From Dryomyza anilis (lineage: Eukaryota; Arthropoda; Insecta; Diptera; Dryomyzidae): a stretch of 64,000 nt of DNA. The notes beneath the pieces are model-generated. The model did not search any database and was not told the origin of the DNA. It saw only the letters and a program-made list of their open reading frames with translations. This document shows, in pieces, positions 35,339-46,900 of the stretch. The stretch spans positions 85,936,696 through 86,000,695 of the forward strand of contig OX638132.1 of assembly GCA_951804985.1 (NCBI GenBank), written 5' to 3'. How positions within the stretch are numbered: the stretch's first letter is position 1; each line of letters starts with the position of its first letter. Made by a program: the position numbers and the translations under genes.

Positions 35339-35537
35339 GGACAGACGGACATCGCTAAATCGACTCAGGAGGTCATGCTGATCAAGAATATATATACTTT
35401 TCCATACTGGAGATGCTTCCTTCTGGGTGTTACTAACGACGTACCAAACTGAATATACCCTTTCACTCTTAGTGCAGGGTATAAAAAAGTGACCTCAAGG
35501 TCACGTGGTACTCCTTAAAAATAAAAAACTGTTTTTT
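34960..35537. repeat. Dispersed repeat family A, copy 2, split by a mini-me element
   Basis: Positions 34985-35105 (aaccgaccgagatcataagt ... cgatgcaaaaaacagacc) and 35488-35537 (gtgacctcaaggtcacgtgg) are continuous in the inverted copy at 36690-36990. The mini-me element at 35113-35487 is therefore a later insertion. The short gtgacctcaaggtcac is itself palindromic. Confidence 0.7.
35113..35487 (+). mobile_element. mini-me/DINE-1-like element, copy B
   Basis: It starts agttgggaaggttagatcac and shares cggtctaagccg with the other copies. It jumps to the (GACA/GACG)n tract at 35295-35350 and ends with aggaggtcatgctgatcaag, tatatatactttt and the terminal ataccctttcactcttagtg...agggtat pair. The middle third seen in copy C is deleted. 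Confidence 0.8.
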
Positions 35538-36275
35538 TTATACCCTACACTAAGAGTGAAAGGGTATATTCAGTTTGGTACGCCGTTTGTAACACCCAGA
35601 AGAAAGCATCTCCGGTATGGAAAAGTATATATATTCTTGATCAGCATGACCTCCTGAGTCGATTTAGCGATGTCCGTCTGTCCGTCTGTCTGTCTGTCCG
35701 TCTGTCTGTCCGTCTGTCTGTCTGTCTGTTGAAATCCCTAAGACTTTTAAAATTGAAGAGCTAGATAAATGAAACTTATAACTTAGATTACTAATATACC
35801 TACGCTGTATGTGCGAAAAAATTGGCGAGATCGGTCCATGGTGACCTATGATCCGACCACTTATGTTCAAATACCACATATAAAATGTACATATAAAGAT
35901 CAATTTTTATGTATACGTGCTTAGGTAAACTTTGTTGGTCAAATATATATTGACATCATGCTCAAATACATGATAATAATATTTTCCGGCGAAAAGACTT
36001 GTGGTTCACAAAAAAAAAATCGAAATTCGGTACACCTACCCATTTATAAATATGGGTATCAAATGAATGGAAATTCTTCAGCGATTGAATGTTTGTAGTT
36101 ATTTTCAGGATTCGTATACCCTGGTGACCTATATATCACTTTGAATGGTAAACACACATATGTGTAGGGTATTTATAGTCGGCTTAGACCGACTATAATT
36201 TTGATAATCCGAACTATCATAATTACACCTACTTTAAAATTTCCCATGTGATCTAACCTTCCCAACTGGTTTTTA
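35538..36275 (-). mobile_element. mini-me/DINE-1-like element, copy C
   Basis: This is the longest copy, in reverse orientation to copy B and 50 bp from it. It carries the terminal tataccctacactaagagtg, the core cttgatcagcatgacctcct, a (GTCY)n run at about 35670-35730, the central weak hairpin (acctacccatttataaatat...), and the end aaccttcccaact. With copy B it forms an inverted repeat. Confidence 0.8.
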
Positions 36276-36689
36276 ACTCAAATTCCAGGAAAAGGGGAGT
36301 GGCAAAATAAGGAAATAAAAAAATCAAACTTCTTGAAATATACAGTAGCATGGACATTTTTATGAGCGGAAAATTTTGGGTACACTGATAAAAAAAGGTT
36401 GTTCTTCAAAAAAATTTTATATGAGTATTGTACACTTAGTTAATCAATGTGATAAAAAAAATGCCTTCTTGTACACGTAGTTAATTAGTATGACTAAAAG
36501 AACCACAGGCAATTTTTTTGCGATTTTATCGAAACAAATTTTTTTTTAGTCTAATTTTTTTATTTTTTTTTCTGGTTCTAGAATTTATTTTTTTTGGCAT
36601 ATAAATTTTCAAAACATTATTTATCTGAATGTAAATGATTTTCAATATTTCATTATTTTCTTTTTGCTACTCCTCTTTTCCAGGAATTT

Positions 36690-36995
36690 CAGTTTAAAAA
36701 AACAGGTTTTTAATTTTTAAGGGGTACCACGTGACCTTGAGGTCACTTTTTTTTAATTTTTAGGTCTGGTTTCTGCATCGTGGGACAATTTTTTTTTTAT
36801 TATTTTTTTTGCCCCGCCCACTTTGTTATAATTCAAAAACCAGTTATGACCTCGGTCGGTTTTCAATTTTTAGTCGGTTCCAGGGACTCAAGCAGCAACT
36901 TTTTTTTTGTTTTCGTAACTCTCCCCCCATTTAAAAGATCGTGACATTTTTTTTTGTTAATTTCGACCGGCCCTGTAAAGTAAAGTTCAGCCCAA
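36690..36995. repeat. Dispersed repeat family A, copy 3
   Basis: It contains accacgtgaccttgaggtca, gtttctgcatcgtgggac, ttgccccgcccactttgt, aaaaaccagttatgacctcg and accggccctgtaaagtaaag. It is inverted relative to copy 2 and in the same sense as copy 1 at 8630-8830. Family unknown. Confidence 0.65.
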
Positions 36996-37959
36996 ATTTG
37001 TTCAAAAACTGAATTTAAAATTTTATTTATTAAAACTGTTCGTTGTAATATAAAAATATGTATCATTTATAAGTTTATGATGTTTGCATTATTGGATTCT
37101 TTGATTATAAACTGACGGATTTTTCGAAATTTCAAATTTATAAAATTTATTTAGTTAATTTTACTTCTATAACGACGAAATAATTGAAAATATACCAAAT
37201 GATGTATTGAGTTGAAAACTGAAATCACTAAATTAATATTAAAAAAAATATATATAAAGCAACTTCTTAGGCTATATAAAACAAATTCTGGATGTAGATA
37301 AATATTTAAAAAGTGTGTGCAATAAAAATATTTTAATATAAAAACATAGAAAAAAGAAAATTAAAAAAAATAAACTGATGCAATTCATATATATCAATAT
37401 ATCAAAAACACTTTGTCATTCGAAAACAATACTATATATCTTACCACAATATAATAATTAAATTACAAAAGTTATTTTATTATTCTCATTGCACAAAATA
37501 GACTAGACTATTATTTAAACGTTTTAAAATGTACAATGCTAAAGTATTTAGTTCAATAGAATGTATTTAGTATTTTTTATATTAAAATCCCATTGTAAAG
37601 TTTCAAATTGCAAATAAAATCAAATGTTAGTAAAGTACAATAAATGATTTTGTTTTTATTTTAGAAATATACATATATTTTCAATTATTCAAACAATTAT
37701 TCAATACGATTTTCCAACTCTCATCCCATATATAATTTCTATATAACTCAAGGTGCTAATTTACTGTATACTAAGATTATTCCTGTTAAAAAAAGATCAG
37801 TAATTTGTATTATATATTAGTTTGGTAATACATTGAATGTATATGTATTTTTATTTAATATTGTTTATAAAAAAAACGTTGAAATTAGGTTTAATGAAAA
37901 TATTACCAAACCCACCAACTATATTTTCAAAATTTCAATAATTCCCCAGACAAAATTTT
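36996..37959. other. AT-rich intergenic DNA, nothing recognised
   Basis: No gene, repeat copy or structured element was found on either strand. Confidence 0.6.
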
Positions 37960-38200
37960 TGTCAGGGTCGAAGCAGTTCAGAAACATTTTGTCGACATAT
38001 TTCAAACAGTCAAAGGCGGAGTTTGTATCAAAAGCTGTCTGTTTTCTTCCCGTTCCCCAAATATGGGGTGAATCTGCGATAAAAATTCGACAAAATTTTA
38101 CAACCTGATATACACTTCCCAAGATATTCCATTTAGCTGTGCGTTTGCCGGAAATATGCCCGAAATATTCCAGAAAATTCCAACAATTTTGTTTCAAACA
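37960..38200. repeat. Dispersed repeat family D, copy 1
   Basis: It starts at cagggtcgaagcagttcag and contains agctgtctgttttctt, gatatacacttcccaagat and tatgcccgaaatattcc. Direct copies follow at 38540-38715 and at 61801-62030 (cagggtcgaggcag ... ctatacacttccgaaaatat). The family is unknown and no coding is seen. Confidence 0.65.
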
Positions 38201-38202
38201 TA

Positions 38203-38533
38203 AAGGGTTTTCCAATAAGAGCGCTACAAAAGTTTTTTTCAGGGGTTTTTCAACAGGGACGCTACAAAAGTAGAGCGACAGGGACAGCAAACGACGCCAT
38301 ATTTCTTGCCGCTCTTTTAACATTTCTCTTCAGTAAGGTTTGCCATTTCATGATCGAAAGATATACGAGTCAACAACGAGTCGAAATTATTAAAATTTAC
38401 TACCGAAATTCGAATTCGTATATCTTTCCACCTTACTGAAGAGAAATGTCAAAAGAGCGGCAAGAAAAATGGCGTCGTTTGCTGTCCCTGTCGCTCTACT
38501 TTTGTAGCGTCCCTGTTGAAAAACCCTTTACAT
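38203..38533. mobile_element. Nested mariner-derived foldback
   Basis: The outer left end is aagggttttccaataagagc (like the right TIR of the mariner-like element at 15437). A second left end, gggtttttcaacagggacgc (like the left TIR), follows at about 38244. The body is a head-to-head pair of mariner 5' ends with the transposase start in each arm, as at 18294-18587, ending gttgaaaaacccttta near 38531. It lies between two direct copies of family D. It looks like a foldback inserted in, or fused to, a fragment of the parent element. Confidence 0.8.
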
Positions 38534-38539
38534 AGGATA

Positions 38540-38715
38540 AGTTTGTAAGCTGTCTGTTTTCTGCCCATTCCTAAAATATGTTGTGAATCTGCTATTAAAT
38601 GCCATCAAATTTTACAACCTGCTATACACTTCCCATAATATTCAATTTAGCTGTGCGTTTTCCGGAAATATGCCCGAAATATTCCTGAAAAATCCCAGAA
38701 ATGTTGTCTCGGGTT
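38540..38715. repeat. Dispersed repeat family D, copy 2
   Basis: This is a direct repeat of the latter part of 37960-38200 (gtaagctgtctgttttctgc, ctatacacttcccataatat, tatgcccgaaatattcctga) immediately right of the mariner-derived foldback. Confidence 0.65.
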
Positions 38716-40039
38716 TGTTACCAAATATGATAAATCAGATATATCTGATCGATGAAGGGTTTTTTTTTACCAAATGATGTGGATGAATCGATCTATCACA
38801 AGTATTTTTACCGTACGTGATAGAAAAAAAGAATATGAAATCAAAATCAGCACCCACGAATTGTATAGCAATAATGTATGAAATGTAGCTAAGAAAATAT
38901 TTTTAAAGTTTGGAAAAATGTATAATCAAAATGACTGTCTATATGAAAATGATTGTCTGATTGATCGTGGTATTTTTTATTTACTACAATGTTTAAATAC
39001 TTTTTTTAATATAAAGGTTGCCGTGTTATTTGTATATAAAATGTATGTAAGTATATATGTATAATATGTAAGTATTAGTGCGCATAATTTTATGTAAAAC
39101 GCACAATTAAAATAATTTAATGCACTTTTATTTTTTAAAAATATTAATAAATGCCACATCTTTGCCTATTGTCATAACGACTAGAGTCGTCACTCACTAC
39201 TACTGTGATTACTACTATTTCTACTACTACTACTACTATTTTTATGTACCAACCACAAGTATTTCTTCTTGTTTGTCAACGTCGTTCTATTCCAAGCTTT
39301 GTGGTGTCTGACATGTTACTAAGGTATGTAAATTGTATATTACTCGTTGTATTATAGTTGTTTTAAATCGATGTATATTACATTTATTATTAGATATATA
39401 AATACATTGTATAGTGATATAGTTGCTACAATTACTAAAATGTTCTGCATATTATAATATATCACAACATGTTGGGAAATTTTGAAGCTACTTTAAATGA
39501 ATGTTTGTAACTGACAATAGTTGCTTTTGTTTTTATAATTTTCTGTTTTACATTTTCAATTATTTTGTTCTTTTTATAATGTTATACCTTTGTACTTACA
39601 GGATGAGACCCCCCAAAGTTTTTTCGAGGATCATAGTCTTGGCTAAATCTTGTATCATTTGCCAACACAAACTATTAATCTTTATGTAATCAACGTTGTC
39701 CTTATTATTTCTAATTAAGCTTTACTAAACTTTTAAATAAAAGACATTAATTGTACTTAAAATATATTTTTTACACTCTTCATTTAGTTTATTATACAAG
39801 TGATTTCCACACTGATTTTAATGAATACTTTTTATAGTATTTTATTTTTAAATTAAAAATTTACAGTATTTTGCTTATTTTCTTCTTCAATTTTTTATAA
39901 AATAGTTTTATCATGTAATAAAATAATTATTAAGAAAATATATATGCCTATATTTGCTCAATAAAGTGCACTTGAATTTTGTATTTCGTGTTTTTGACTT
40001 TTTAATAATAGGAAAAATGTTTAGTTTATTTCAGAGTTC
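38716..40039. other. AT-rich intergenic DNA, nothing recognised
   Basis: Only a (TAC)n run stands out. A plus-strand frame around 39500-39690 shows no family features. Confidence 0.6.
39205..39245. repeat. (TAC)n microsatellite
   Basis: A short run of actactact with interruptions, in gene-free DNA. Confidence 0.8.
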
Positions 40040-40325
40040 GTAAAATATCCCTCATAAATATTGCTGATGCTGACGAAAAAAAAAATCCCTAATGAACGAT
40101 ATTTTTATTTTCATCATTGATGAGAATAAATATATTGCTCAATTAAATCTCATCTCAAAAGTATTCATCATTGATGATGAAAATAATTTTGATTTAAAAT
40201 TTTTCTCATAATACAAAGAGGAGAAAAAATAGACCCTCGCGAATTCTCATTATTTGAAGATGAAAATAAATGATGAGAAAAGATGAAAAAAATGATGGAA
40301 AAAAGATGAGAAAAATGAAAGGTTT
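40040..40325. repeat. gatgaaaat repeat element, copy 1
   Basis: The stretch is dominated by variants of gatgaaaat/gatgagaaa (catcattgatgatgaaaat, gatgagaaaagatgaaaaaa), with caataaatattgctc-like blocks. It is inverted relative to 40850-41190. It is non-coding. Confidence 0.55.
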
Positions 40326-40329
40326 CGAC

Positions 40330-40553
40330 TAAAAATTTTCCAAAAAATTAAATGGGTTTCGATTCTGGTTCAATACAGTTTTTAATATCGATTCCGGTTC
40401 CAAAAATTTTAACGGTTTTCATGTTTTTTCGTGTTTCTTCGTGACTGTTAAAATCTCGTGCTTTATCGTGGTTCTCGTGCGTCTCTCTAAATTTAGTCGT
40501 GCGGCTCGTGCGTGTCCGTGCCATCACAAGCCGGCACGCGCCCATCTCTAGTT
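40330..40553. repeat. GGTTCC-type element relic with hAT-like end
   Basis: It includes gattccggttccaaaaattt, a run of cgtgcttt/gtggttctcgtgcg sequence, and the terminal gccggcacgcgcccatctct followed by ag. It is related to 24790-25030. The end resembles a hAT terminus (complement TAGAGATGGGC). The other end is missing. Confidence 0.5.
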
Positions 40554-40819
40554 TCGACATGTCCACTGGAGGATGAGGTGCTCCTGGAAATGTTCAGGGT
40601 GATCAGGCCCCGCCCACTCCAAGTGGTCGGAAATCGTCTTTTTGTATCAACTTTTTTTTATTGCAGAAATCGATAGAGGAGGTTGAGAAATGGAAGTAGC
40701 CACCCAGTGGGGTTGGCCCGCGGAAAATGTCTCTTTGGACCAATTTTTTTTATTGCAGAAGTCGATATTATAGAAATTGATATTTTTGATCACCTAATCC
40801 TCAAGTGGACATGTCAAAA

Positions 40820-41190
40820 CCTTTGTTTATCTTATCATACAGTATCAATCGGATGGTCCAATCACTCATTTGTCCTCATATTTTCTCATAATTTTTACCA
40901 TCTTTTTCTCATTTTTTTTTCATCTTTTTTCTTTTTTTCATCCCTTTTCATCATTTATTTCCATCTTCAAATTATAAGAATTCGCCATTGTTTTTTTTTT
41001 CATCATTCGATGATGAGAAAAATTGAAGATAAAAATTATTTCGATCATTGAGCGATATATTTATTTTCATCAATGATGAAAAGAGATATAATTCAGTATT
41101 GAACACAAAATTCTCATCTTTAGTGAGGGATATAAATTGAGCGATGAGAAAAAAAAAGATTTTATCAGGATTCCTACCTAAAGGTGGCTC
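40820..41190. repeat. gatgaaaat repeat element, copy 2
   Basis: It starts with tttgtttatcttatcataca and cggatggtccaatcactcat. It runs through (t)catctttttctcatttttt repeats and the inverse gatgagaaaaattgaagata, and ends near ctcatctttagtgagggata. The first part recurs at 42130-42345. Confidence 0.6.
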
Positions 41191-41757
41191 CATATTTGTG
41201 TTCAAATTGAGAATAACAATAAAATACGTTATTTCTAAATCGACCATGAAAGATCGATTGCGTTAATCAAAATTTTTAAATCACATCTACTACTTTACTT
41301 TGATTATTTATTCGGGAAATACTTTTATTTCCGTATTTTAAATAATATAAAAATATGTTACTTATAACTTTTATTTTTATTTTTTTATGAAGGATTTTTA
41401 AAAATAAAGTATAATTTATATCAAAAACTATAAATGGTTCGAGTTAATTGATAATCAATTCATAAGTTTCGGGACTAGTCCCGCTTAAAATATACTGTGT
41501 AGTCTAAAAATTTTTTAAAATTAAAATATTTACAATTTTTTTGTATTTATTGAAATCGGAACGAAGAATCTGGAGTTCGATTTTCATTTCGGTTACGGAT
41601 TGAATTAAAATTAATTTTACACTATTTCCAATACCTCAAATAAATCAATTCAATATTTTAATTTAATGTCAAAAAAAAAAAAATTAAAAGCCATTTCGTA
41701 ATACGAATTTAGTTTTGTATTTAAACAAACATAAAATGATTTTTGAATTTAATTTAG

Positions 41758-42404
41758 TTAGACCTGTGCGATTTATCGATTAATTAAATTATATGAATAA
41801 TCAAAATTTTGATTAATTGATTAATGAAGAATTTTGATTAATCAGAACATTGATTAATCAATTAATCAAAATTCTAAATTATAAAAATTGTGATTGATTG
41901 ATTAATCAGCATTTTAATTAATCAGAATTTCTGATTAATCAACGTTTGCGTCACGAAATATGGAAAAATGCTTTACTATATGGTTCCTGAACATTTAAAA
42001 CACTTCATTTTATTTTTTAATTATTTTAAATATAAATTTTCACTTTCTTTAAGTTGACAACATTTTCCAATTATATTGAATAAAATTATTTCATTTTCGA
42101 AAAATCAAATTAATCGATTAATCAGAATTCTTTGTTTATCTTATCATACAGTATCAATCGGATGGTCCAATCACTCATTTGTCCTCATATTTTCTCATCA
42201 TTTTTCTCAGCTTTTTCTTTATTTTCATTATTTTTCTTTTTTTCATCCTTTTTCATTCATCATTTTTCATCAGTTATTTTCATCTTCAAATGATGAAAAT
42301 TCGCCATTGTTTTTTTCATCATTCGAAGATGAGAAAAATTTTCGAAAAATCAAATTAATCTGATTAATCAAAATTTTGATTAATTGATAATCGCACAGGC
42401 CTAA
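41758..42404. mobile_element. GATTAATCA foldback element with nested insert
   Basis: The ends are TTAGACCTGTGCGATTTATC at 41758 and the complement of ttaggcctgtgcgattatca ending at 42404. The interior consists of gattaatca/ttgattaat repeats in both senses. A block from the gatgaaaat family (about 42130-42340) is inserted on the right side. It is flanked by a 20-bp direct repeat, ttcgaaaaatcaaattaatc, ending near 42119 and 42360. The ends look hAT-like; a target duplication could not be fixed. Confidence 0.65.
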
Positions 42405-42848
42405 AGAAAAAATGTTGGCAAATTATTTTTAAATGATAATGTCAATCGATATGTGCTTTAAAAGCAAACAATTAATGACTTTACGTCACTATTTGATCTG
42501 GTACCCATAAAAAGTTATGGCAAAAACAAAAAGTTTCGCAATTTTCGAATTTTTGTTACTGGAATTACATTTTATGGAAATTAAATAATTAAATATTTAA
42601 ATAATGATGACAAATCGATAAGTACCACTTTATCTTATACCCACAAAAATTATGGCTAAAAAAGAAAAATATTTGCGTATTGGTCTGGATATAGCCAGGC
42701 AAAATCCGTATTTATAAATCAGTAAATTGTAAAAATAACAAACAAAAATTAATTTTTACTAATTTTTTAAGCACTTCAAACATTAAAATTGTATTCCAAA
42801 CATTTTTAAAAAGACCCTTTGTTCGTCCCTTTGGCATGTCAGTGACGA
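42405..42848. mobile_element. Foldback MITE family F, partial copy
   Basis: It contains tcaatcgatatgtgctttaa, aagttatggcaaaaac-like blocks and a complete right end (tcgtccctttggcatgtcag then tgacga, TA following at 42849). Its left end is replaced by the GATTAATCA element's border at 42404, so it was truncated or invaded. Confidence 0.75.
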
Positions 42849-43084
42849 TATGTAGTATTTTTTGATACTAACTCAGTACTTAAATTTGGTATGGAATTTT
42901 TGGTAAATATAGAATTTTGTAAATTTCGGTAATTTGAGGGAAATCGTGGTAAATTACCTCTGTGGTAATTTGTGAGAATTTGCTGTGGTTAGCTCCCAGT
43001 ATTTCGTACTAAAAAAATATAAACGTACTGAAAATAGTACGAAAGTACGAAATTATGCAACTCTGTGATACTCAGTTTCAATTT

Positions 43085-43830
43085 TCCAACAGGTACATTT
43101 TTCCCTGTAAAGAGAGCGTTTGAGAGAGCCACCCGTCGCGGAACATCGAGGAAAATCGGAAAATCAGTTGAGGAAATTTCGTGGCCAAGTAGAGCGTAGA
43201 GTAGAGCGCACCATCTTCACACAGCAACTAGGTGTCGCCTCGTACGTTCGGGCACACAAAAACTCTATACAAGCAAAAGAAAATTTTCCATTTTCACATA
43301 AAAAGAATTAACAACAAAAAAAATAATAAAAAACTATGTATATAGAGTATCGAAAAAACTAAATTCTGTGAAAAGTGTTGAAAAAAATCTTGTAAATTAA
43401 ACGAAAATGTAAATCGCACAGTGAAAATTTGAATGGTAAATGGACGCAGTTGGCATACAATGAAATTTCGGTGGAAAATTCTGTTGGCATAAAGAAAATT
43501 TTCGTGTGTGAAAATTTTTTCTATATCTAGCAAGTGAAAATTTCTCACGACGGACGAGTACACATAGTATATATGGTAGCGAGAAAAGTCAGCAATGCAA
43601 GGAAAAAACCAATAAATTGAAAAAATTTCGTGTAAAATTGCGTAAAATCCATTTGCAATAAAAATGCGAAAATGAAAATAAATGAAATTGTTGCAAATGC
43701 GAATATGTTAAATGCGATAAAGTGAAAATTTATGAGAAAATGCAGTGAAAGTTAAGAGCAGCCAAAGCCGCAGTGACAGCAGCAGCAGCAGCGGAGGCTG
43801 TTGTCAGGAACATTTTCAGTAAAATTACAA
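43085..43830 (+). promoter_or_regulatory. Probable 5' noncoding leader or promoter of the downstream C1-domain gene
   Basis: This is the first GC-richer, non-repetitive stretch left of the kinase exon (gagagagccacccgtcgcgg, cgcctcgtacgttcgggcac, then agcagcagcagcagcggagg at about 43780). Open frames are short and differ between strands, which fits an untranslated exon or promoter better than coding. No donor site could be chosen with confidence. Assignment to the gene at 50648 is by position only. Confidence 0.35.
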
Positions 43831-44039
43831 CTAAAAAAAATAAATAATTACAAAAAAAACAATTAAAATTAAAAATTATTACAATTTGAAGTCATAAAAT
43901 TTAAAGAACTGTTTAAAATTGTTTTTTTCTTGTTTTAAGCAAACAAAATAATGAAAAAGTTGATGGTAAAAAAAGAATGGAAAATCATGAGCAAAAAAAT
44001 GAAGAAGACAAAAATTCTCTATCTATTGCTATTACGCTA

Positions 44040-44125
44040 GAGCGGTCGGTAGGTCGGTCGGTCGGTAGAGCGAACAAACACAGATAAGTAGGGTGGCATA
44101 ACGGACGGACGGACGGACGGACATA
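44040..44125. repeat. (GGTC)n and (GGAC)n microsatellites
   Basis: gtaggtcggtcggtcggtag is followed, 40 bp later, by acggacggacggacggacgg. They are not part of a mini-me core, since the conserved tgctgatcaagaat block is absent. Confidence 0.85.
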
Positions 44126-44819
44126 CTATGTGTGGGGAAGTTAGGCGTTTGTTTGACTTAATGAAATTTTTAGTTTTTATTGAGAATTTAATAAATAATA
44201 AATTTAATATTTGAAAAACTATATGTAAAATGTGGTTGCAGCAAACATATCATAGAATTTATAAACATAATGCGCTGGTATATGTAATGATTTTTATAAT
44301 AATCAAAACTTTTGTCGATGTGGAAGCAAAAAGAACCAAATACATTTTTATCACAATATTATTTTAAAGTTTATTAATTAATACTATTAAATTTCAAACG
44401 TTGAAATGCATTTTTTAACATGAACATGTTTCCATCAATTGCCATCAATATTGGTTATATCGATCTTATACAGTATTATTCAAATTCTTAAAGTGTAGTT
44501 GGTAATTTTTACTTTTATCTAATTTATTTTAAAAATTGCTGTTTTAAAAATATAGAGTTGTACAGACATTTTCGAAAATCAGTGTTCTTTGCATATAAAT
44601 TATCATTTTTACAAACAAAAAATACGAATGACATTAGTTTTGTACTCATTTGTACAATTTTCATATAATACAAAACTTATTTAATGTTTTTAAAATTCGA
44701 TTTCTATTGGATTGCGATCGAAAGTCGAAACATGCCTCGTTTTTTAAAATATTGTACTTTTTTTAATATATGTAGAATACAATAAATATTATTCAGATAG
44801 TCAAATAAAATATGATACA

Positions 44820-45075
44820 TCGTCGATGTAGAACGAAAAGTCGCCAAACTCTTTATGAAAAACTTAAATTTCGAGTTTGTTGATTAATATTATAAAAAGT
44901 AATTGATGCATTTTTAAAGTTGAAATATCATTTGATAGATTTACATTTTCTTATCATGTGGTAAAAATTTGAGATCATCGATCGAAAATTGACAGATTTA
45001 TAAAGATTTTTGTAAATGAATATTTGTCATTTTGTAAATGTATTTGGTGACTTTTCGTACTACAACGACGATATT
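44820..45075. mobile_element. MITE family M, copy 1
   Basis: It begins cgtcgatgtagaacgaaaag and ends with the near complement, gtgacttttcgtactacaac gacga. The interior (cgagtttgttgattaatatt, aaagtaattgatgcattttt, cgatcgaaaattgacag) is shared with copy 2. It is about 260 bp and non-coding. Confidence 0.85.
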
Positions 45076-45625
45076 TGGTAGATTAATTTAAAAATTTATC
45101 TAAATTCACATTTTTGACAGCAAAAATTTCATGTAAATCGTTTCTCAGAACTAAAATTAGTTGAAAATCAATTGAAATTATATTTTTTAAAATATAAACT
45201 CAAATTCCACAACAACAAATAGACAAACAAATTCGACCAGCATCAATTTTAAAACTAACAATAAATATACTACGACCCAATACGATATCTAAACGATATT
45301 ATTAGGCTTACATTATAGTTTTCAACAATCCATAATGATACAAAAATTCTGAAATCGTTGTACTTTCAATCTAAATTCTCATTTTAGAGAATTAAATAAG
45401 TTTTACATTTTTTGTAAGATTTAAATAAAATACAAAACATATTTCATGTTTTATAAATTTGATTTTTCAAAAAGTAAAGCAAATTCGATCGCTTTTCAAT
45501 GCAAAACGCAAATAGAAAACAATAAAATTAAAAAGTTTGATCTAAATTTACATTTTAAACAACAGAAAACGATTAGAATTCGTTTCACAGAACGAAAAAT
45601 TGTTGAAAATCAATAGAATCATACC

Positions 45626-45889
45626 GTCGTTGTAGAACGAAAAGTCACCAAATACATTTTTATGAAAAACTTAAATTTCGAGTTTGTTGATTAATATTAT
45701 AAAAAGTAATTGATGTATTTTTAAAGTTGAAACATCAATTGATAGATTTACATTTTCTTCATCAAGTGGTAAAAAATTTAAATCATCGATCGAAAACTAA
45801 CAGATATATAAAGATTTGTGTAAATGAATATTTGGCATTTTGAAAATGTATTTGGTGACTTTTCGTTCTACAACGACGATACATTTTAA
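45626..45889. mobile_element. MITE family M, copy 2
   Basis: Its terminal repeats are long (about 38 bp): ccgtcgttgtagaacgaaaa through accaaatacattttt, and the inverse ending ttctacaacgacga. TA flanks both ends. It lies in direct orientation 550 bp from copy 1. A truncated, inverted copy lies at 52683-52874. Confidence 0.85.
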
Positions 45890-46052
45890 AACTTTTAATA
45901 AAAATAGCACGAACCTTTACGATATCGACACGATACACACAGAATAGATATTTGTTGCACCAACCAACGTATACGGTTCTCTCAACCGCTAGATCGGTTC
46001 TTACTGTCAAAACTAAATGGATTACAACAAATTCAAACAGTTTTAGAACAAT

Positions 46053-46215
46053 TTCGAAAATCGAATATGGCAGTTACTTCAAAAGATGTTAAGAAACTTC
46101 GTGTTAACCGTATGATGTTGGTTGTTACAACTTTTGGAAAATCGAATATGGCTACTTCAAAAAAATTTAAGAAACTTCGTCTTAACCGATTGAAGTTGGT
46201 TGTTTTTCGTTCTTC
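46053..46215 (+). repeat. Tandem duplication of about 80 bp
   Basis: gaaaatcgaatatggcagtt through ttaagaaacttcgtgttaac recurs as gaaaatcgaatatggctact through ttaagaaacttcgtcttaac. A short frame (80 codons from 46067) reads through both units, MAVTSKDVKKLRVNRMMLVV then MATSKKFKKLRLNRLKLVV, but it matches no family I know. Confidence 0.75.
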
Positions 46216-46589
46216 CAACCTCATGCATATAATTATTTTCCTGTCTGTTCTTTTGCCGAAACTATTGTATTCGATAATCCAGAAAAATATGAAAATAATA
46301 GGATTTTGAAGTAATTTCCAACCTATCTGCAACGATATAGCCATTTTAGTCTATATTGATTTCAAATTGATATAGAAAATGTATTTTTTCATACTTTTTA
46401 AATATAAAAAAATTGATTTATTCACTAAGTTTATATTTTGACAATAAAATTCTGTATTATAAATTTTATTTATCGAATATAAAAAAAAATTTCCCCAAGA
46501 GTTTTTGTTTTTATTAAAAAAAATACTAAAGTTTTAAGCATTTTACGAATTTAGCAATTGATCTATCTAAAACATAAAAATAAAATAAT

Positions 46590-46900
46590 TTCACAAAGCG
46601 CGAAAGTGTGGTGGGGGTGGTGCGCGTGTTGAGTTCGACACTGTGGTCAAGTTGTGTTCGGTGTGGTGTGTTCAATTCGTTAAATGCTCCACGAAAACGC
46701 CAAAAAGTGTTATTGTGGAAGAATTTCGTGGTGAGGTGACTGATGACTGACTGCGCATGTCTTTGCGCTGCTCCAGAGAAATAGCGAAACAGTGATTTTT
46801 TTTTTATGACTGAAAATTTAGAAAGGAAAAGTATTTTTTCTATTTGCACGCTGAAATAAACATAATAATTTAAACGTGTGAACAAGTGTTTTTATTGTGC
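46590..46900 (+). other. GC-richer island, possible noncoding exon
   Basis: ggtggtgcgcgtgttgagtt, cggtgtggtgtgttcaattc and tgactgcgcatgtctttgcg stand out from AT-rich surroundings. No repeats of it are seen in the window. It could be an alternative leader of the downstream gene. No coding frame is convincing. Confidence 0.3.

Noticed and set aside
35280..35350. CRISPR-like or regulatory repeat in the (GACA)n tract
   Set aside because: It is the microsatellite core of a mini-me-like element and has no spacers.
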